This document shows positions 45,912 to 57,300 of a stretch of DNA of 64,000 nt, in pieces. How positions within the stretch are numbered: position 1 is the stretch's first letter; every line of letters begins with the position of its first letter. The translations under genes were made by a program, and so were the position numbers. Origin of the DNA: Hamiltosporidium tvaerminnensis (taxonomy: Eukaryota > Microsporidia > Dubosqiidae); NCBI GenBank assembly GCA_022605425.2, contig CM061249.1:372001-436000 (forward strand), given 5' to 3'. Below the pieces are notes generated by a model. That model saw nothing but the letters and a program-made list of their open reading frames with translations. It did no database searches and had not been told where the DNA came from.

Positions 45912-46367
45912 ATGGATGATAATTTCTACACGAATATAAAAACAGAACACGATCTATTGATACATCTCAACAAATACAAAAACTCCCCCTGTGATATATT
46001 TAAACTAGCATTTTTTAACGACCAAGATTTTATTAAATTAGCTGAAAGATATGTTTACATGAAAAATATTTTAAAAAGAAATATGAGCACTCGTATGAAT
46101 ATAATGGCAATGAATATTTTAAATAGAAAATATATTGAATTGCTACATATATTTCACAGATTGAGAAATAAAACAGATATTCCTAAAAATATAAATGGCA
46201 ATAAGTCATGCGTTCTCAGTATTTTTAAAACTTTGTGTATTTTTATTTTGGTATTTTCTCTTTCATTTTCATTTACATTTTTTTTACGGTGTATTTTGAA
46301 ATATATTTTGATGAGTTTTGTGTTAACAAGAAGAAATAATGTTTTAAGAAATTTAGAATATAATTAG
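45912..46367 (+). CDS. small membrane protein, 151 aa
   Basis: Not recognised. Residues 1-95 are hydrophilic and helical (DHLLIHLNKY-like segments, then a Met-rich RNMSTRMNIMAMNILNRKY). Residues ~101-135 form one long or two close hydrophobic spans (VLSIFKTLCIFILVFSLSFS and FTFFLRCILKYILMSFVL), followed by a short basic tail (TRRNNVLRNLEYN). This could be a tail-anchored protein; a divergent SNARE-like protein is conceivable from the helix-then-anchor layout, but no layer residues can be identified. Only CC stands upstream of the ATG. Confidence 0.5.
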   Translation: MDDNFYTNIKTEHDLLIHLNKYKNSPCDIFKLAFFNDQDFIKLAERYVYMKNILKRNMSTRMNIMAMNILNRKYIELLHIFHRLRNKTDIPKNINGNKSCVLSIFKTLCIFILVFSLSFSFTFFLRCILKYILMSFVLTRRNNVLRNLEYN

Positions 46368-46871
46368 TAATAAATTAATTGTTCTATCTGTTTATACAAT
46401 ATAAGATTTTATTTATTTAGTATGTTTATCCGAATAAAAGATATAATTAGTAAATCAATGGAATAATTATCGTCCACACAATGATGAGATTAAAAGCTGT
46501 TTTCTTAAAACATCTATAAATTTACAAATAGGGGAATTGCCAGTTAAAAAATAAAATATTTATGAACTAATAAATGTCTGCATTGTTGTTCTATAGTCTT
46601 ACTAACAAGTATACTACAGCTATAAATATTTTACAGATTAGTTCAACAGAAGGTCAGAAAAATATAAAAAATGATGAAATTTAAAAAAATACGAAATTTT
46701 ACGAATGTATTGATTATATTTAACAGTTAAAATCAAATACTAATCACCAAGCATACTAATTATAAAATAAATGGTAATTTTAATATAATTATAGAATTAA
46801 GTATAAAATAGAATTGAAAATTAAATATTTATCCAATAGATGATAAAAGAAGAAAGAATTTTAGGAAATAT
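46368..46871. other. AT-rich spacer between converging genes
   Basis: Tail-to-tail spacer of the 151-aa gene and TERT. No frame or repeat recognised. Confidence 0.5.
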
Positions 46872-49397
46872 TTATTTTGAAATATTCTGATAAATTCTTG
46901 CCATTTTGTAGGCATATAAAGCTATCTGATAGAAACAATTATATTCAATATTCACATTTTTCCGTTGTAAAATTTTATAAAAAATATAAATCGACGTTTT
47001 TCTAAGATTTTTTAGAAATCTAGAATTAATAAAATCTGCTCGTTGAAGGAATAATTTGATTTTTTTATAAAAATTATAAAAAATATCGTAAATATTCTTT
47101 TTAAGGAAAATATTATTTTGATTGAGAATTATTTCAGATGAGTGTCTATTAAAATAAAAATAAATTTTATTTTTGAAACTCAAACCAGGTTTTACAAAAT
47201 TATAGACTAAAGAATATGTAAAATAATCGTAATCGATATCTAAAATTATAGAAAGATTTGAATTTATCTTGTAACCACACCAACTCACAAATGTATTTGA
47301 TATGTTTTCTTTAGAATATTTAATTTCAGATATTTCTAGTTTCCCTTGTTCGTTAGTATTACGATTTCTATTAATTGCATTTATATTTCTAAGCTTTTCT
47401 ATCTTTTCGAACTCTAAAAAATTTTCTTTGATTAAATTTTCAATTCCAAAATTTGAATCAATTTTGCCAAAATTAAATTCAATTCCATATTCTTTCATAT
47501 TTTGTGTTACTTGAAGAAAATTAATTATTTCATTTATATCAGAAGTAATAACAAGAAAATCATCAATATATCTGATTAAAACACCCTTTTCAAAAACTTT
47601 ATTAATAAACTTTTCATCCAACCAATCATAATACAAAGAACAAAGCAAAGAAGATAAAATACATCCTTGTGGTAATCCCTGTTTCTGTAAATAAAATTTA
47701 TTTCGATATTTAATTATATTTTTATTCATCGATTCCAAAATAAAATTTATCATTTTTTTCTTATCAAATTCTTCATCAAAAACGTTATCGTAAAAAATAA
47801 TATTTTTCTTAAAAGTTTTATTTTTAATCAATTCTAGGAACGGCAACCTTGTTTTTCCACAAATTCTGTGTGTTCGTATTTTATATTCTTTGTCTGATTT
47901 ACTGATTGTACAATATTTCCTAATACAGTATTTTGTACTTTTAAAGGAAATATTTAATATTTTTTTCAAAAATTTAAGTGGAATGTTATCATAACACGAT
48001 TTAATATCAATTTTTAGTATAAAATTATCTTTTTCTATATTTTTAGTGTAAGAAGTAAATTTTTGATAAATCTGTTTTTTTTTAATAACAGAATTTTTAA
48101 GAGAATCAATAGTATCGTTTTTTAAAATATCATAAATAGATCTAAGTTTACTATTCATAGATCTTTTACCAGCCACAGAATAAGACATATTTGTAATCAA
48201 TCTAAATCCATCCTTCTTCGGAATCAATCTAGCAGGTGAATATTCTTCACAATTTATATTTACTTTTTCAAAATTTGATAAATTATTCAAAAAATATTTT
48301 TTACTAAAAAAATCCCAAGTTTTTTTCGTAAAGTAAAATATTTTATATTTTGAAAATGAAGTTTCTGTACAATAAAAATATTGAGAAACTATCGGTATAA
48401 AAACATTATTAAACAAAAATATCATTAACCCACAAAAATATCTACATCTCTGTAAATATTCACTTCTTAAACATTTTCTAAATTCAAATATTTTTAAATT
48501 ATTTATTTTAAAATACGAAATTAAATCGTTTTTACAAATTATCTCAAATCGATTTCTTTTCAACAAAATACCCAATTTTCCCTTCAAAATTCTAAAATTA
48601 TAAAAATCAAAAACACTTCCCAACACCTTCTTACACAAACAAAACAAAAAATTTTGTATTTTTTTACAATCTACAGCACAATCCATTATTTTAACCTTAT
48701 TTTCCAAACAATTCTCTTCTTTAAAATATTTTCCAAAAATACTTTTCACAGACACCTTGGCCATCCTCCTCACAAAAATCTCCAACTTACCAACCATATA
48801 AACCTCATTTTTATTAAAATTTTCCTTTTTCCCAAATATAGCAATTTTTAATTTATCTAAATTAATTTCGATTAACCGTTTATGCGCATAAAACATACAC
48901 CCCCGATCCACAACCCTCACCACTCCTTTCCTACACCCCCCAAATATACTCCCCACATTACCACTCAACATAACACACTTGCCCCCAACATTCTGTATCA
49001 AAGAACACCTAGTAAACAAATAAAAAGTAAGCTCATCACCCATCTCCCTAATAATATCAACCCATCCTCTCATCTTAAACAACGTATTCGTAGTATTAGG
49101 ATACACACATCTAAACCCATACCCCTTCATATCCTTAACAAACCCACTACACATCAAATTTTCTTTATCAAATTCTAATAAATAAACCACACATTTATTT
49201 ATTATCTCAGTTACCGTTAAATTATTTTCATAACAGTTTATTTTTACATCATTATGACTTAAAATATAAATATTTTTTATAAATTCACTTCTTTTTATAT
49301 TTTTATATTTTTCTAAATACTCATATAAAGATATATAACCCTTACACCTTATAAATTCACACTCTTCTTCTTTTAAATTAAATCTCATACCAACCAT
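46872..49397 (-). CDS. TERT: telomerase reverse transcriptase
   Basis: Catalytic subunit that copies an RNA template onto chromosome ends. 841 aa from ATG 49397; an upstream TTG is in frame, but CCCC lies 6-7 bases before this ATG. Motif T is present as FYCTETSFSKYKIFYFTKKTW, which separates TERT from other reverse transcriptases. Then motif 1 ARLIPKKDGFRLI, motif A LKIDIKSCYD (Asp ~464), motif B' QKQGLPQGCILSSLL (~571-585), motif C RYIDDF (Asp ~612, 613), motif D-like EYGIEFNFGK and motif E WCGYKI; all three catalytic Asp are kept. The ~300-residue N-terminal part is Cys-rich and divergent, corresponding to the RNA-binding domain with a shortened TEN region. Head-to-head with the Listerin-like locus across a repeat-filled spacer. 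Confidence 0.93.
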   Translation of the reverse strand: MVGMRFNLKEEECEFIRCKGYISLYEYLEKYKNIKRSEFIKNIYILSHNDVKINCYENNLTVTEIINKCVVYLLEFDKENLMCSGFVKDMKGYGFRCVYPNTTNTLFKMRGWVDIIREMGDELTFYLFTRCSLIQNVGGKCVMLSGNVGSIFGGCRKGVVRVVDRGCMFYAHKRLIEINLDKLKIAIFGKKENFNKNEVYMVGKLEIFVRRMAKVSVKSIFGKYFKEENCLENKVKIMDCAVDCKKIQNFLFCLCKKVLGSVFDFYNFRILKGKLGILLKRNRFEIICKNDLISYFKINNLKIFEFRKCLRSEYLQRCRYFCGLMIFLFNNVFIPIVSQYFYCTETSFSKYKIFYFTKKTWDFFSKKYFLNNLSNFEKVNINCEEYSPARLIPKKDGFRLITNMSYSVAGKRSMNSKLRSIYDILKNDTIDSLKNSVIKKKQIYQKFTSYTKNIEKDNFILKIDIKSCYDNIPLKFLKKILNISFKSTKYCIRKYCTISKSDKEYKIRTHRICGKTRLPFLELIKNKTFKKNIIFYDNVFDEEFDKKKMINFILESMNKNIIKYRNKFYLQKQGLPQGCILSSLLCSLYYDWLDEKFINKVFEKGVLIRYIDDFLVITSDINEIINFLQVTQNMKEYGIEFNFGKIDSNFGIENLIKENFLEFEKIEKLRNINAINRNRNTNEQGKLEISEIKYSKENISNTFVSWCGYKINSNLSIILDIDYDYFTYSLVYNFVKPGLSFKNKIYFYFNRHSSEIILNQNNIFLKKNIYDIFYNFYKKIKLFLQRADFINSRFLKNLRKTSIYIFYKILQRKNVNIEYNCFYQIALYAYKMARIYQNISK

Positions 49398-49403
49398 TTT
49401 CAA

Positions 49404-49407
49404 GGGG
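49404..49407 (-). promoter_or_regulatory. CCCC start signal of TERT
   Basis: Minus strand ATCCCCTTGAAAATG; supports ATG 49397 as start. Confidence 0.5.
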
Positions 49408-49690
49408 ATAATAAATAATAAAAGAATTAAGGATATTATTAGTGTTATATAAGAGTAGGTTAGAGAGAGATAATAGGGTATGTTATTAGTACTAGGGATA
49501 GGGTGGAGGGGTGTTATTAATATGTATATGTTAGTAAAGGGTGTTATTAATACTAGGGATATGTTAGTAAAGGGTGTTATTAATACTATGGATATATTGG
49601 AGGGGTGTTATTAATATGAATAGGTTGGAGGGGTGTTATTAATACTATGGATATATTGGAGGGGTGTTATTAATAGGTATATGTTAGTAA

Positions 49691-49726
49691 AGGGTGTTAA
49701 TTATCAGTATTTATAATTAACACCCT
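49691..49726. repeat. perfect 14-bp inverted repeat at the polarity switch
   Basis: agggtgttaattat, an 8-base loop cagtattt, then ataattaacaccct. Confidence 0.9.
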
Positions 49727-50153
49727 CTTATTCACTAGTGGGTTAATTAACACCTTATAATTTACTAGTATTTATAATTAACACCTTCCAACCCTACCCT
49801 TATAACTAACACCCTTTACTAACAGATACATATCAATAACACCCCTATAACGATGTACATTATCAATAACACTCTTTACCATACTACTATATAACTAACA
49901 CCCCTTATACATATGTATAAGTATTAACACCCATCCAACCTATCGATAGTAATAACACTCTTTACCATACTACTATATAACTAACACCCCATTATACATA
50001 TCTATTAGTATTAACACCCTTTACCACTATCCTAATACATAACACCCTTTACTGACATATACCATTATCCCTCCTACATATCACATTATCCCTTTACCCC
50101 CATTATTCCTCCTACATATCCCTTTACCCTTTATATCACCACCTCTCACCCCA

Positions 50154-50157
50154 CCCC
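50154..50157 (+). promoter_or_regulatory. CCCC start signal of the LTN1-like locus
   Basis: CACCCCTTACAATG: CCCC five bases before ATG 50163. Confidence 0.45.
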
Positions 50158-50162
50158 TTACA

Positions 50163-53100
50163 ATGAACCCATTCCATTCCAACACTTCACACCAACCAGA
50201 CATTTCCACAAAAATAAAAAATCTTAAAAAATCTTCTCCTTCTCTTATAATAGAGACACTTAAATCATTAAACCAAACAGAAATACCCAAAGCATACCTC
50301 CCCCTCCTCATACCAACACTAACAAGTATTATCACCAGTAGTAGTAATAATAGTATAGTGTTAGAGATACTAATATTAGTGAGGATAGTGTTAGAGATAG
50401 TAATAAGAATATAAAGAATAATAAAGATATAAAGGATATAAAAGATAATAAGAATATAAAGAATATTAGAGATTATAAGAATATTAAAGATTATAAGAAT
50501 ATTAAAGATTATAAGAATATTAAAGATTATAAGAATATTAAAGATTATAAGAATATTAAAGATTATAAGAATATACAGAATATTAAAGATCTAAAGACTA
50601 ATAACAATCCTACTACCCACACCACCATCCTTACAAACACCACCACTAATATACCCTCTATACAATATCTCTCTTACTCTCTTCTTCTTAAACTATTAAG
50701 ATCTTATAATATAACCCCCTTTATAAACTATTTATCTTCTATAATTAACATACATATAAGATATCCTACTGATATTTCAAATATAATTTATAAAGAATAT
50801 TTAAAACCAAATTATTCTTTTTATATTTATAATCTTATTTATAATTTAGAAATAGAAAAAGATATTTTACATAGTTTAAAGGTATTTACACATGTTTTAT
50901 ATATATTAAAGAGTAAGTATAATATATATAGTGATTATAGGGGTGTTATAGGTTGTAGTAGTAATTATAAGGGTGTTAGTGATAGAGGTAGTAATTATAA
51001 GGGTGTTAGTGATAGAGGTAGTGATTATAAGGGTGTTAGTGATAGAGGTAGTAATTATAAGGGTGTTAACAATAGTACTGATACTTATCACCCTGTTAAC
51101 AACAGTACTGATACTTTACACCCTGTTAACAATAGTACTGATACTTTATCACCCTGTTAACAACACTACTAATACTTATCACCCTGTTAACAATAGTACT
51201 GATACTTATCACCCTGTTAACAACACTACTTATACTTATCACCCTCTCAGTAACAACAACAGTAATAATAATCCCCTTTATCTTTACTCTTATATAATTA
51301 ACACCCTTTTATCTAACATACATATTATAGATTTTAACAATACTTATAATATAAAAGTAATATCTATAATATTAAGTATAACTTATATAGATTTATATAA
51401 AAATATTATAAATATAAATAATAAGAGTATTTATAATATAAAATATAATTTATTAATTGATATATATAATAGAATAGATTATAATATGTTAATAAGAGAT
51501 ATTAAGTATATAAGTAGTGATATTGTTTGTAAGATAATAGATAGTGATAGTATATATAGGGAGGGGGATATGTTAAAGGGTGATATTAATAGTAGGTTAG
51601 AGGGTGATAGTAATAAGGATTGGAAAGAAGGAGGTGTTAATAACAATACTAGTAAACAATACCCTGTTAACAATCTATCTAATACTTTATACCCCTTTAG
51701 TAACAGTACTAATGAACAACACCCTGTTAACAATACTATCTAATACTTTATACCCCTTTAGTAACAGTACTAATGAACAACACCCTGTTAACAATCTATC
51801 TAATGAACAACACCCTTTTAACAATACTACTAATACTTTATACCCCTTTAGTAACAGTACTAATGAACAACACCCTGTTAACAATCTATCTAATGAACAA
51901 CACCCTGTTAACAATATATCTACACATTCTTATATTAAAGTATCTAATTATAAAGACATACCTGTTAATACTATAGAATGTCTTAATAAGATAATTAAAA
52001 GGGTTTTAAATAAGGAAGAATATTTAATATCTTTTATTAATAGAAATAAAGAATATAACCTTTATAATTATATAATAAAGTATAGTAGTTTCAATATAAT
52101 TAATAAGAGGTGTTGTTATAGTAAGATTAATAAGATATTAACAGAGTATTATAAGGGTAGTAAAGAAGAGGGTGTTAATAACAGTAGGGTAGAGTTAGAG
52201 GGTGTTAATAACAGTAGGGTAGTGTTAGAGGGTGTTAATAACAGTAGGGTAGTGTTAGAGGGTGTTAATAACAGTAGGGTAGAGTTAGAGGGTGATAATT
52301 ATAAGTATAGTAGTGTAAAGGGTGTTAACAATAAGTATAGTAGTGTAAAGGGTGTTAACAATAAGGATAGCAAAGAAGAGGGTGTTAACGATATTAGTAT
52401 TGAACAACACCCTTTTAATGACAGTAGTATCGAACAACACCCTCTTAATAACACTACAACACAACACCCCCTTATCCAAACTCTATATAATTTACACCCT
52501 CTTCTCCAAATACACCGTGCTTCTCTTCTCTCAATACAATTAGACCCCCTTTTTTTTACATATGAAAACATTCAACATAATTTATATTTCTCTTTAAAAG
52601 TATTTCCTATTACATATTTCTATAAAAATATTAATAAATTTACTAATCCACTTCTTACTCTTCTACTATCACCAACACCCTTTATATTACAAGAGATATA
52701 TAATGGATATAAGGGTGATAATACTAGTAGATTAGAGGAAGAGGGTGTTATTGATAAGGAGTATGGATTAGAGGGTGATATTGATAAGGGTAGTAAACAA
52801 CAGGGTGTTATTGATAAGGAGTATGGATTAGAGAGTGTTAGTGACAGAGATGGTGGTTTAAGGGGTGTTAATAATAGAGGTAGTGGTTTAAAGGGTGTTA
52901 TTAATAATGGTAGTAAACAACAGGGTGTTATTGATAAGGGTAGTAAACAACAGGGTGTTATTGATAAGGAGTATGGATTACAGGGTGTTATTGATAAGGG
53001 TAGTAAACAACAGGGTGTTAATGATAGTACTAATACCTTACACCCCTTTAACAATAGTATTAATTATCACCCCTCTTCTACCATTACCTCTACTGTTATT

Positions 53101-53349
53101 CTAAATACATTTACTTCTATTCTTTATATGTCCCCTTTAAATATTAATAATACTTTAGAATGGTTATTATCTACTTTTAATACTTCTACTCTTCTTAATA
53201 TTTATGAAATATTACTTACAGCTTATGAAGAATGTAATAATTATAAAGATAAGGGTATTGTAGAGAGTTTTAGAGACAAGTGTAAGTGTAGCGTATGTAG
53301 TAATAAGGATAGTAGTATGTTGGGTGTTTTGTATAATTTGTGTAAATAG
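50163..53349 (+). CDS. LTN1: N-terminal part of Listerin-like protein, with frame slips
   Basis: Starts at ATG 50163 (MNPFHSNTSHQPDIST, then KIKNLKKSSPSLIIETLKSL, recalling the kk..T.ikAL.eL start of Listerin). The frame slips near 50340-50357, then runs open through six KNIKDY blocks, a helical stretch and GV.D/GVNN blocks to ~51146. There an extra T (TTT at 51145-51147) shifts it; another extra A sits at ~51733-51735; it then runs to TAG 53347. Blocks such as KGVNN, HPVNNS and EGVNNSRV alternate with ordinary helical stretches (TYIDLYKNIININNKSIYNI; INTFTSIL-like) that look like HEAT repeats. The link to the RING end is inferred from the continuous style and repeat content. Alternatively this is a separate gene ending at 53349, since three in-frame TAG (53347, 53359, 53368) follow. 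Confidence 0.55.
50440..50590 (+). repeat. 18-bp tandem repeat coding KNIKDY
   Basis: About six to seven copies of aagaatattaaagattat, in frame. Different from the GGGTGTTA type. Confidence 0.9.
50936..53060 (+). repeat. coding GGGTGTTA-type repeats, block 1
   Basis: Units of 24-42 bp holding GGGTGTTA, TTAACACCC or CACCCTGTTAAC, for example gggtgttagtgatagaggta (50960-51060), gggtgttaataacagtaggg (52170-52290) and gggtgttattgataagga (52740-53020). Unit lengths are mostly multiples of three. Confidence 0.9.
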
Positions 53350-53379
53350 AATAGGTTGTAGAGTGAATAGATATATGTA

Positions 53380-54379
53380 GAGGGTGTTAATATAAGGAGT
53401 ACTAATTATAAGGGTGTTAGTGATAAGAGTATGATAGAGGGTGTTAATATAAGGAGTACTAATTATAAGGGTGCTAGTGATAAGAGTATGATAGAGGGTG
53501 TTAATATAAGGAGTACTAATTATAAGGGTTTTAGTGATAAGGATAGTAATTATAAGGGTGTTAATACCAAGTAGTAATTATAAGGGTTTTAATACTAGTA
53601 CCGATACCTTACACCCCCTTAACAACAGTACTAATACATTACACCCTCTTAATAACAGTACTAATACCTTAAACCCTCTTAATGACAGTAATAGTAATTA
53701 TAAGGGTGTTAGTAACAGTACTGATATTATAAACCCCCTTAACACCATTACTACCTACATACCTTTTACTGGTATAAAAGAATTCTCTAATAATAACATA
53801 TATACTCTTATAACCTTTATATATAAAAATATAATAATAACACCTTATTTAGATAAATTATTTATAACTCTTTATAGTAGAATATATAATTATACTTATA
53901 AGGTTTATATACCTAAGAATATAAAGTATATACTTAGAGTGTATAAGGGGAGTAGTAATAGTAGTAATAAGACCCCTTTAGATAAGGGTATTAATAAGAC
54001 CCCTTTAGATAACACTAGTTATAAGACCCTTATAGATAAGGGTATTAATAAGACCCTTTTAGATAAGGGTAGTGATAAGACCCCTTTAGATAATAGTAGT
54101 AATACTAACACCCCTTTACTTACTAGTAATACTAACACCCCTTTACTTACTAGTAAAAAAATTAACACCCCTTTGAATAACAGTAATCTTTCTAACACCC
54201 CTTTACTTAATAGTACTAATACTAACACCCCTACCACCAATAACCTTATACCCTTTATATCTCATATTATTACTTATTTAGATACCAATACAATTATAAC
54301 CCTTTTAATTAATTATATATATAAATTAAAAGTAAATCCTTGTAATTGTTATGAAGATTTATACTTTTATTTTAATAAA
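53380..54379 (+). CDS. LTN1: middle part of Listerin-like protein, cut by a retrotransposon
   Basis: From 53380 one frame reads three EGVNIRSTNYKGV-type units, then meets TAG at 53572 through an extra A (ACCAAGTAG at 53566-53574 against accagtag). The next frame continues from there through STDTLHPLNN and PLDKGINKTPLD blocks. It includes ordinary helical stretches (YTLITFIYKNIIITPYLDKL and FISHIITYLDTNTIITLLIN) up to CYEDLYFYFNK, where the R4 copy begins. No start codon or CCC signal stands near 53380, so this is best read as the continuation of the upstream segment rather than a separate gene. Confidence 0.5.
54368..54379 (+). repeat. candidate target-site duplication, left copy
   Basis: TATTTTAATAAA, in frame as Y-F-N-K of the host gene, directly before the ATG of the R4 copy. 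Confidence 0.6.
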
Positions 54380-57300
54380 ATGGGTAAAAATGTTGAGCAA
54401 TATCGAATAATACAAATAAAGGCTGCAACACGCTGATGGTAAAAGTGATAGTGAGATACAAAATTAGCTACACCCACCGGCGATTCCCCTACCTTCCTCC
54501 TCCTACACAACAATAACACCTCCCCACCAGCCAACATGCGTAAATGAAATAGTGGGCTTGACACCTTACCTTCCCTAATGACCAGTTCCCTCTTCTAAGT
54601 CTCTGGTGCGAGCCATCTCAATGAAAGCCCTGTACTTAGTACTCAGGTAACAGCTAATGGCATTGCGACGAATTCATTCCGTAACAGCCGACCCGAGGAA
54701 TGGCCTCGAATTGTTTTTTGAGTACAGTTTAAAATGCCAAGAAATGGCTGGACGCCCGTATATAATGAGAATTGCTGCACTGAACTAGTGTTAAAAAATT
54801 GCAAGTGAGATGGGAAAGATGAAAATCGAGAGAATGAGCGACGTAGAATCGCCACTTGTCTCCTGATACATGCACCTTACCGACACCACGGAGTACATAA
54901 ACCTGAGAGATAAATTCTTGAGTAAAATCAAGAAATCTCTGAAACGAAATTGTGTGGTCCAACTAAACATCCAAATGAATTGGTTGATGTAAGTTCTGAT
55001 CTCATAATCGAGTAGTCGGTGAATATGCAAGCTCATGTACCTAGTCAATTACAGCCGCGTATATCATGAGCTCGCAGTATGCTATGACGAGACGCAAAGC
55101 CTAATCCGCTTAAGAAACATAGTAAAATTTGTTGTACTTTAAGATCTTCAAGGCTCGTGCAAAGCTCTCACTTAACGAAGAGCCTTAAGAAAATCATGCA
55201 GTTTAATTAAACTTGAGCAGTGTAACTGATCTTTCTAGGCTTTAGTTAAGAAGATGTTTTGAATGTTTACAGAAAAATTACGATGCATGTAGGAAGCAAT
55301 TCCAAAGAGAATCGTATGTTTAGCTTTCAGGTCGATTTTATCGTGGTTATCTAGCGGTGGAATCCAGCATGTGGTTAGTGATGAAATGTAGTTTGTTAAA
55401 TGTGAACAAAATGATGACACAGTCCGTCATGATTATTTGATTCCATTTGTATCAGATAATATCCGACACGTTTCCTTCACTTGATGAATTTGTAATATCA
55501 TTAATTGGCTCCTAATTGGAAGCTGCTGGAATTAATGGTATCTACAATTTTCATTAAGAAACTTACACTCTTCAAATATCTTTATGATATTGTAAGTTAT
55601 ATGTTTAAGGAACACCTCAGCTGATTGTTTATGCGGGCTTACGTATTTGATACCGAAAGGAATTCACGAAGAGGCTTGATACGGCCAATCACTTGTATGT
55701 CCAACCTCTATAAGTTAACGAAAGTGTGTAACGAAGTCGTTCACTTGAAGTGAAGGCGAGTTGCTTCGAGAACCAACTGCGGTAGAGGGTGCGAGAGGCT
55801 TACTGAATATTGCCTTAATAAAAGTACGGAAACAATCTTGACATGGATTGATGTTAAAAGCTTATGATTCAATAGATCATGCTTATTTAACTCAATGCAT
55901 TAAACCTTAATTTACCTGATTGATCCTGAAATTTATTAAGGTAATTATATCAAATGAAATTGATATATCGTAGCCTGAAAATCATGGCAGAAGATATGAT
56001 CCTGATGTTGTACTTGTTATTTGTGTTTGTATGATCCATGCCGAAAGTTAATGAAAATACAAAGTGACGTACAACAGATGGAATCCCATTCTACTAATCA
56101 TCTCTTGTTTATTGATGATCTTAAGTCCTTCAAAGACACTCCACATTGAGTGCTATGACGGGCAAGAATTTTAGAGGTGATTGCTTGATTAAAAGAAGTC
56201 AGCAATGATACGTGTTGTGAAGATACTGCTACTTTCTGAAGGTGTTAGTGTTTACAATATTTAGGAATAATAGAAGGCAGAGGAATCCCAACACGTAGCT
56301 CATTTGAGAATAGAGAAACTTTATCAGAGTTGAAGACTTTGTCACACTAGATTAAATGCAAAAATTTATTTTCTGCAATCAATCAACATGCGATATCGTT
56401 AATCAACTACCCATGAGTACTTGACTTGACGTGATTTAGTTAGATGATGTGTGCGTGCGTGTTGGTTAAATAAGATACATCTCCGCCCAGGATGTAAGGC
56501 GGTTTATCTTCCTGAACAGAACTTGAAGAGGCCTACATGTGTTGAGTTGCAAGCGAACATATGCTTCTGCACTCTTGGATTGTCTGAAAAAGTAAAAAAT
56601 ATCAACTAGACGAGCAGCAATCCTCAGGTGAGAAATAATAAAACCCATCTTGCACTAATAAAGGCTTCTTAAAGTAAGTACGGTTGGCGAAGAAGTCACT
56701 GAAAGTTTAGAGAAGCTCAACTTGCAAACTATATAACGAAATAGAAAAACGAAACTCCATTCAAAGTTATATAATGCAGGAAAATGAGCTGTGAGTGTTA
56801 GTGACTCTTCAAGATGGCTAAGAGAGGAAATATTGGCCACGAAATGAAGTTTTTCTATATCCAGGATGAAATGTATTCTAGCAGATTGTGTGTCAACATT
56901 CAGTCTTAAGACTTGGATCATCTAGCAACTAGATGTGAAAATGCTAGCCATGATTACACTAGACGGCATAATGAAGTGGTTAGATGCCTACACCTTTCCT
57001 TTAATAGATATAGTTTAGTCTTCAAACGAATAGGAGCCACTGTTCAGAAATTCTTGATAATGTATGCGATAAGAGGGACACCAATTAAACTGATGTTAAT
57101 TGAATACAGACCAGACATATTTATTTTAGATAAGAAGAAGAATAAGATAACACTCATTAGTAGGAATCACTTCCAGATTCACTTCAATAGTTGAAACTGA
57201 AAACTTAAGTATGACCTGCTAGCCAATGAGTTGCCTTATTTATAAGTGTAGTTTAGATAATCCCTTAGTGATGACCTGGACTATTTGACAAAATACCATA

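Larger units (their letters stand above)
49430..50160. repeat. GGGTGTTA repeat spacer between TERT and the LTN1-like locus
   Basis: Head-to-head spacer filled with degenerate units. Left of ~49704 the plus strand carries GGGTGTTA (for example ggaggggtgttattaata). Right of ~49713 it carries TAACACCC (for example aactaacaccccttatacat). The switch occurs at a perfect hairpin. Each promoter, read in its own gene's direction, therefore sees TAACACCC units. No frame is open. Confidence 0.85.

Noticed and set aside
45912-46367. Calling the 151-aa protein a SNARE
   Set aside because: Helix-plus-anchor layout only; no central Q/R layer residue or heptad pattern can be pointed to.
48882-49178. 98-codon plus-strand frame rich in His/Pro/Thr
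   Set aside because: Antisense to the TERT N-terminal region.
49691-49726. Hairpin as a bidirectional terminator
   Set aside because: It lies between two gene starts, not ends, and is part of the repeat field.
52620-53054. 144-codon minus-strand frame of TPCCLLPLSI repeats
   Set aside because: Antisense of the in-frame GVIDKGSKQQ units on the plus strand.
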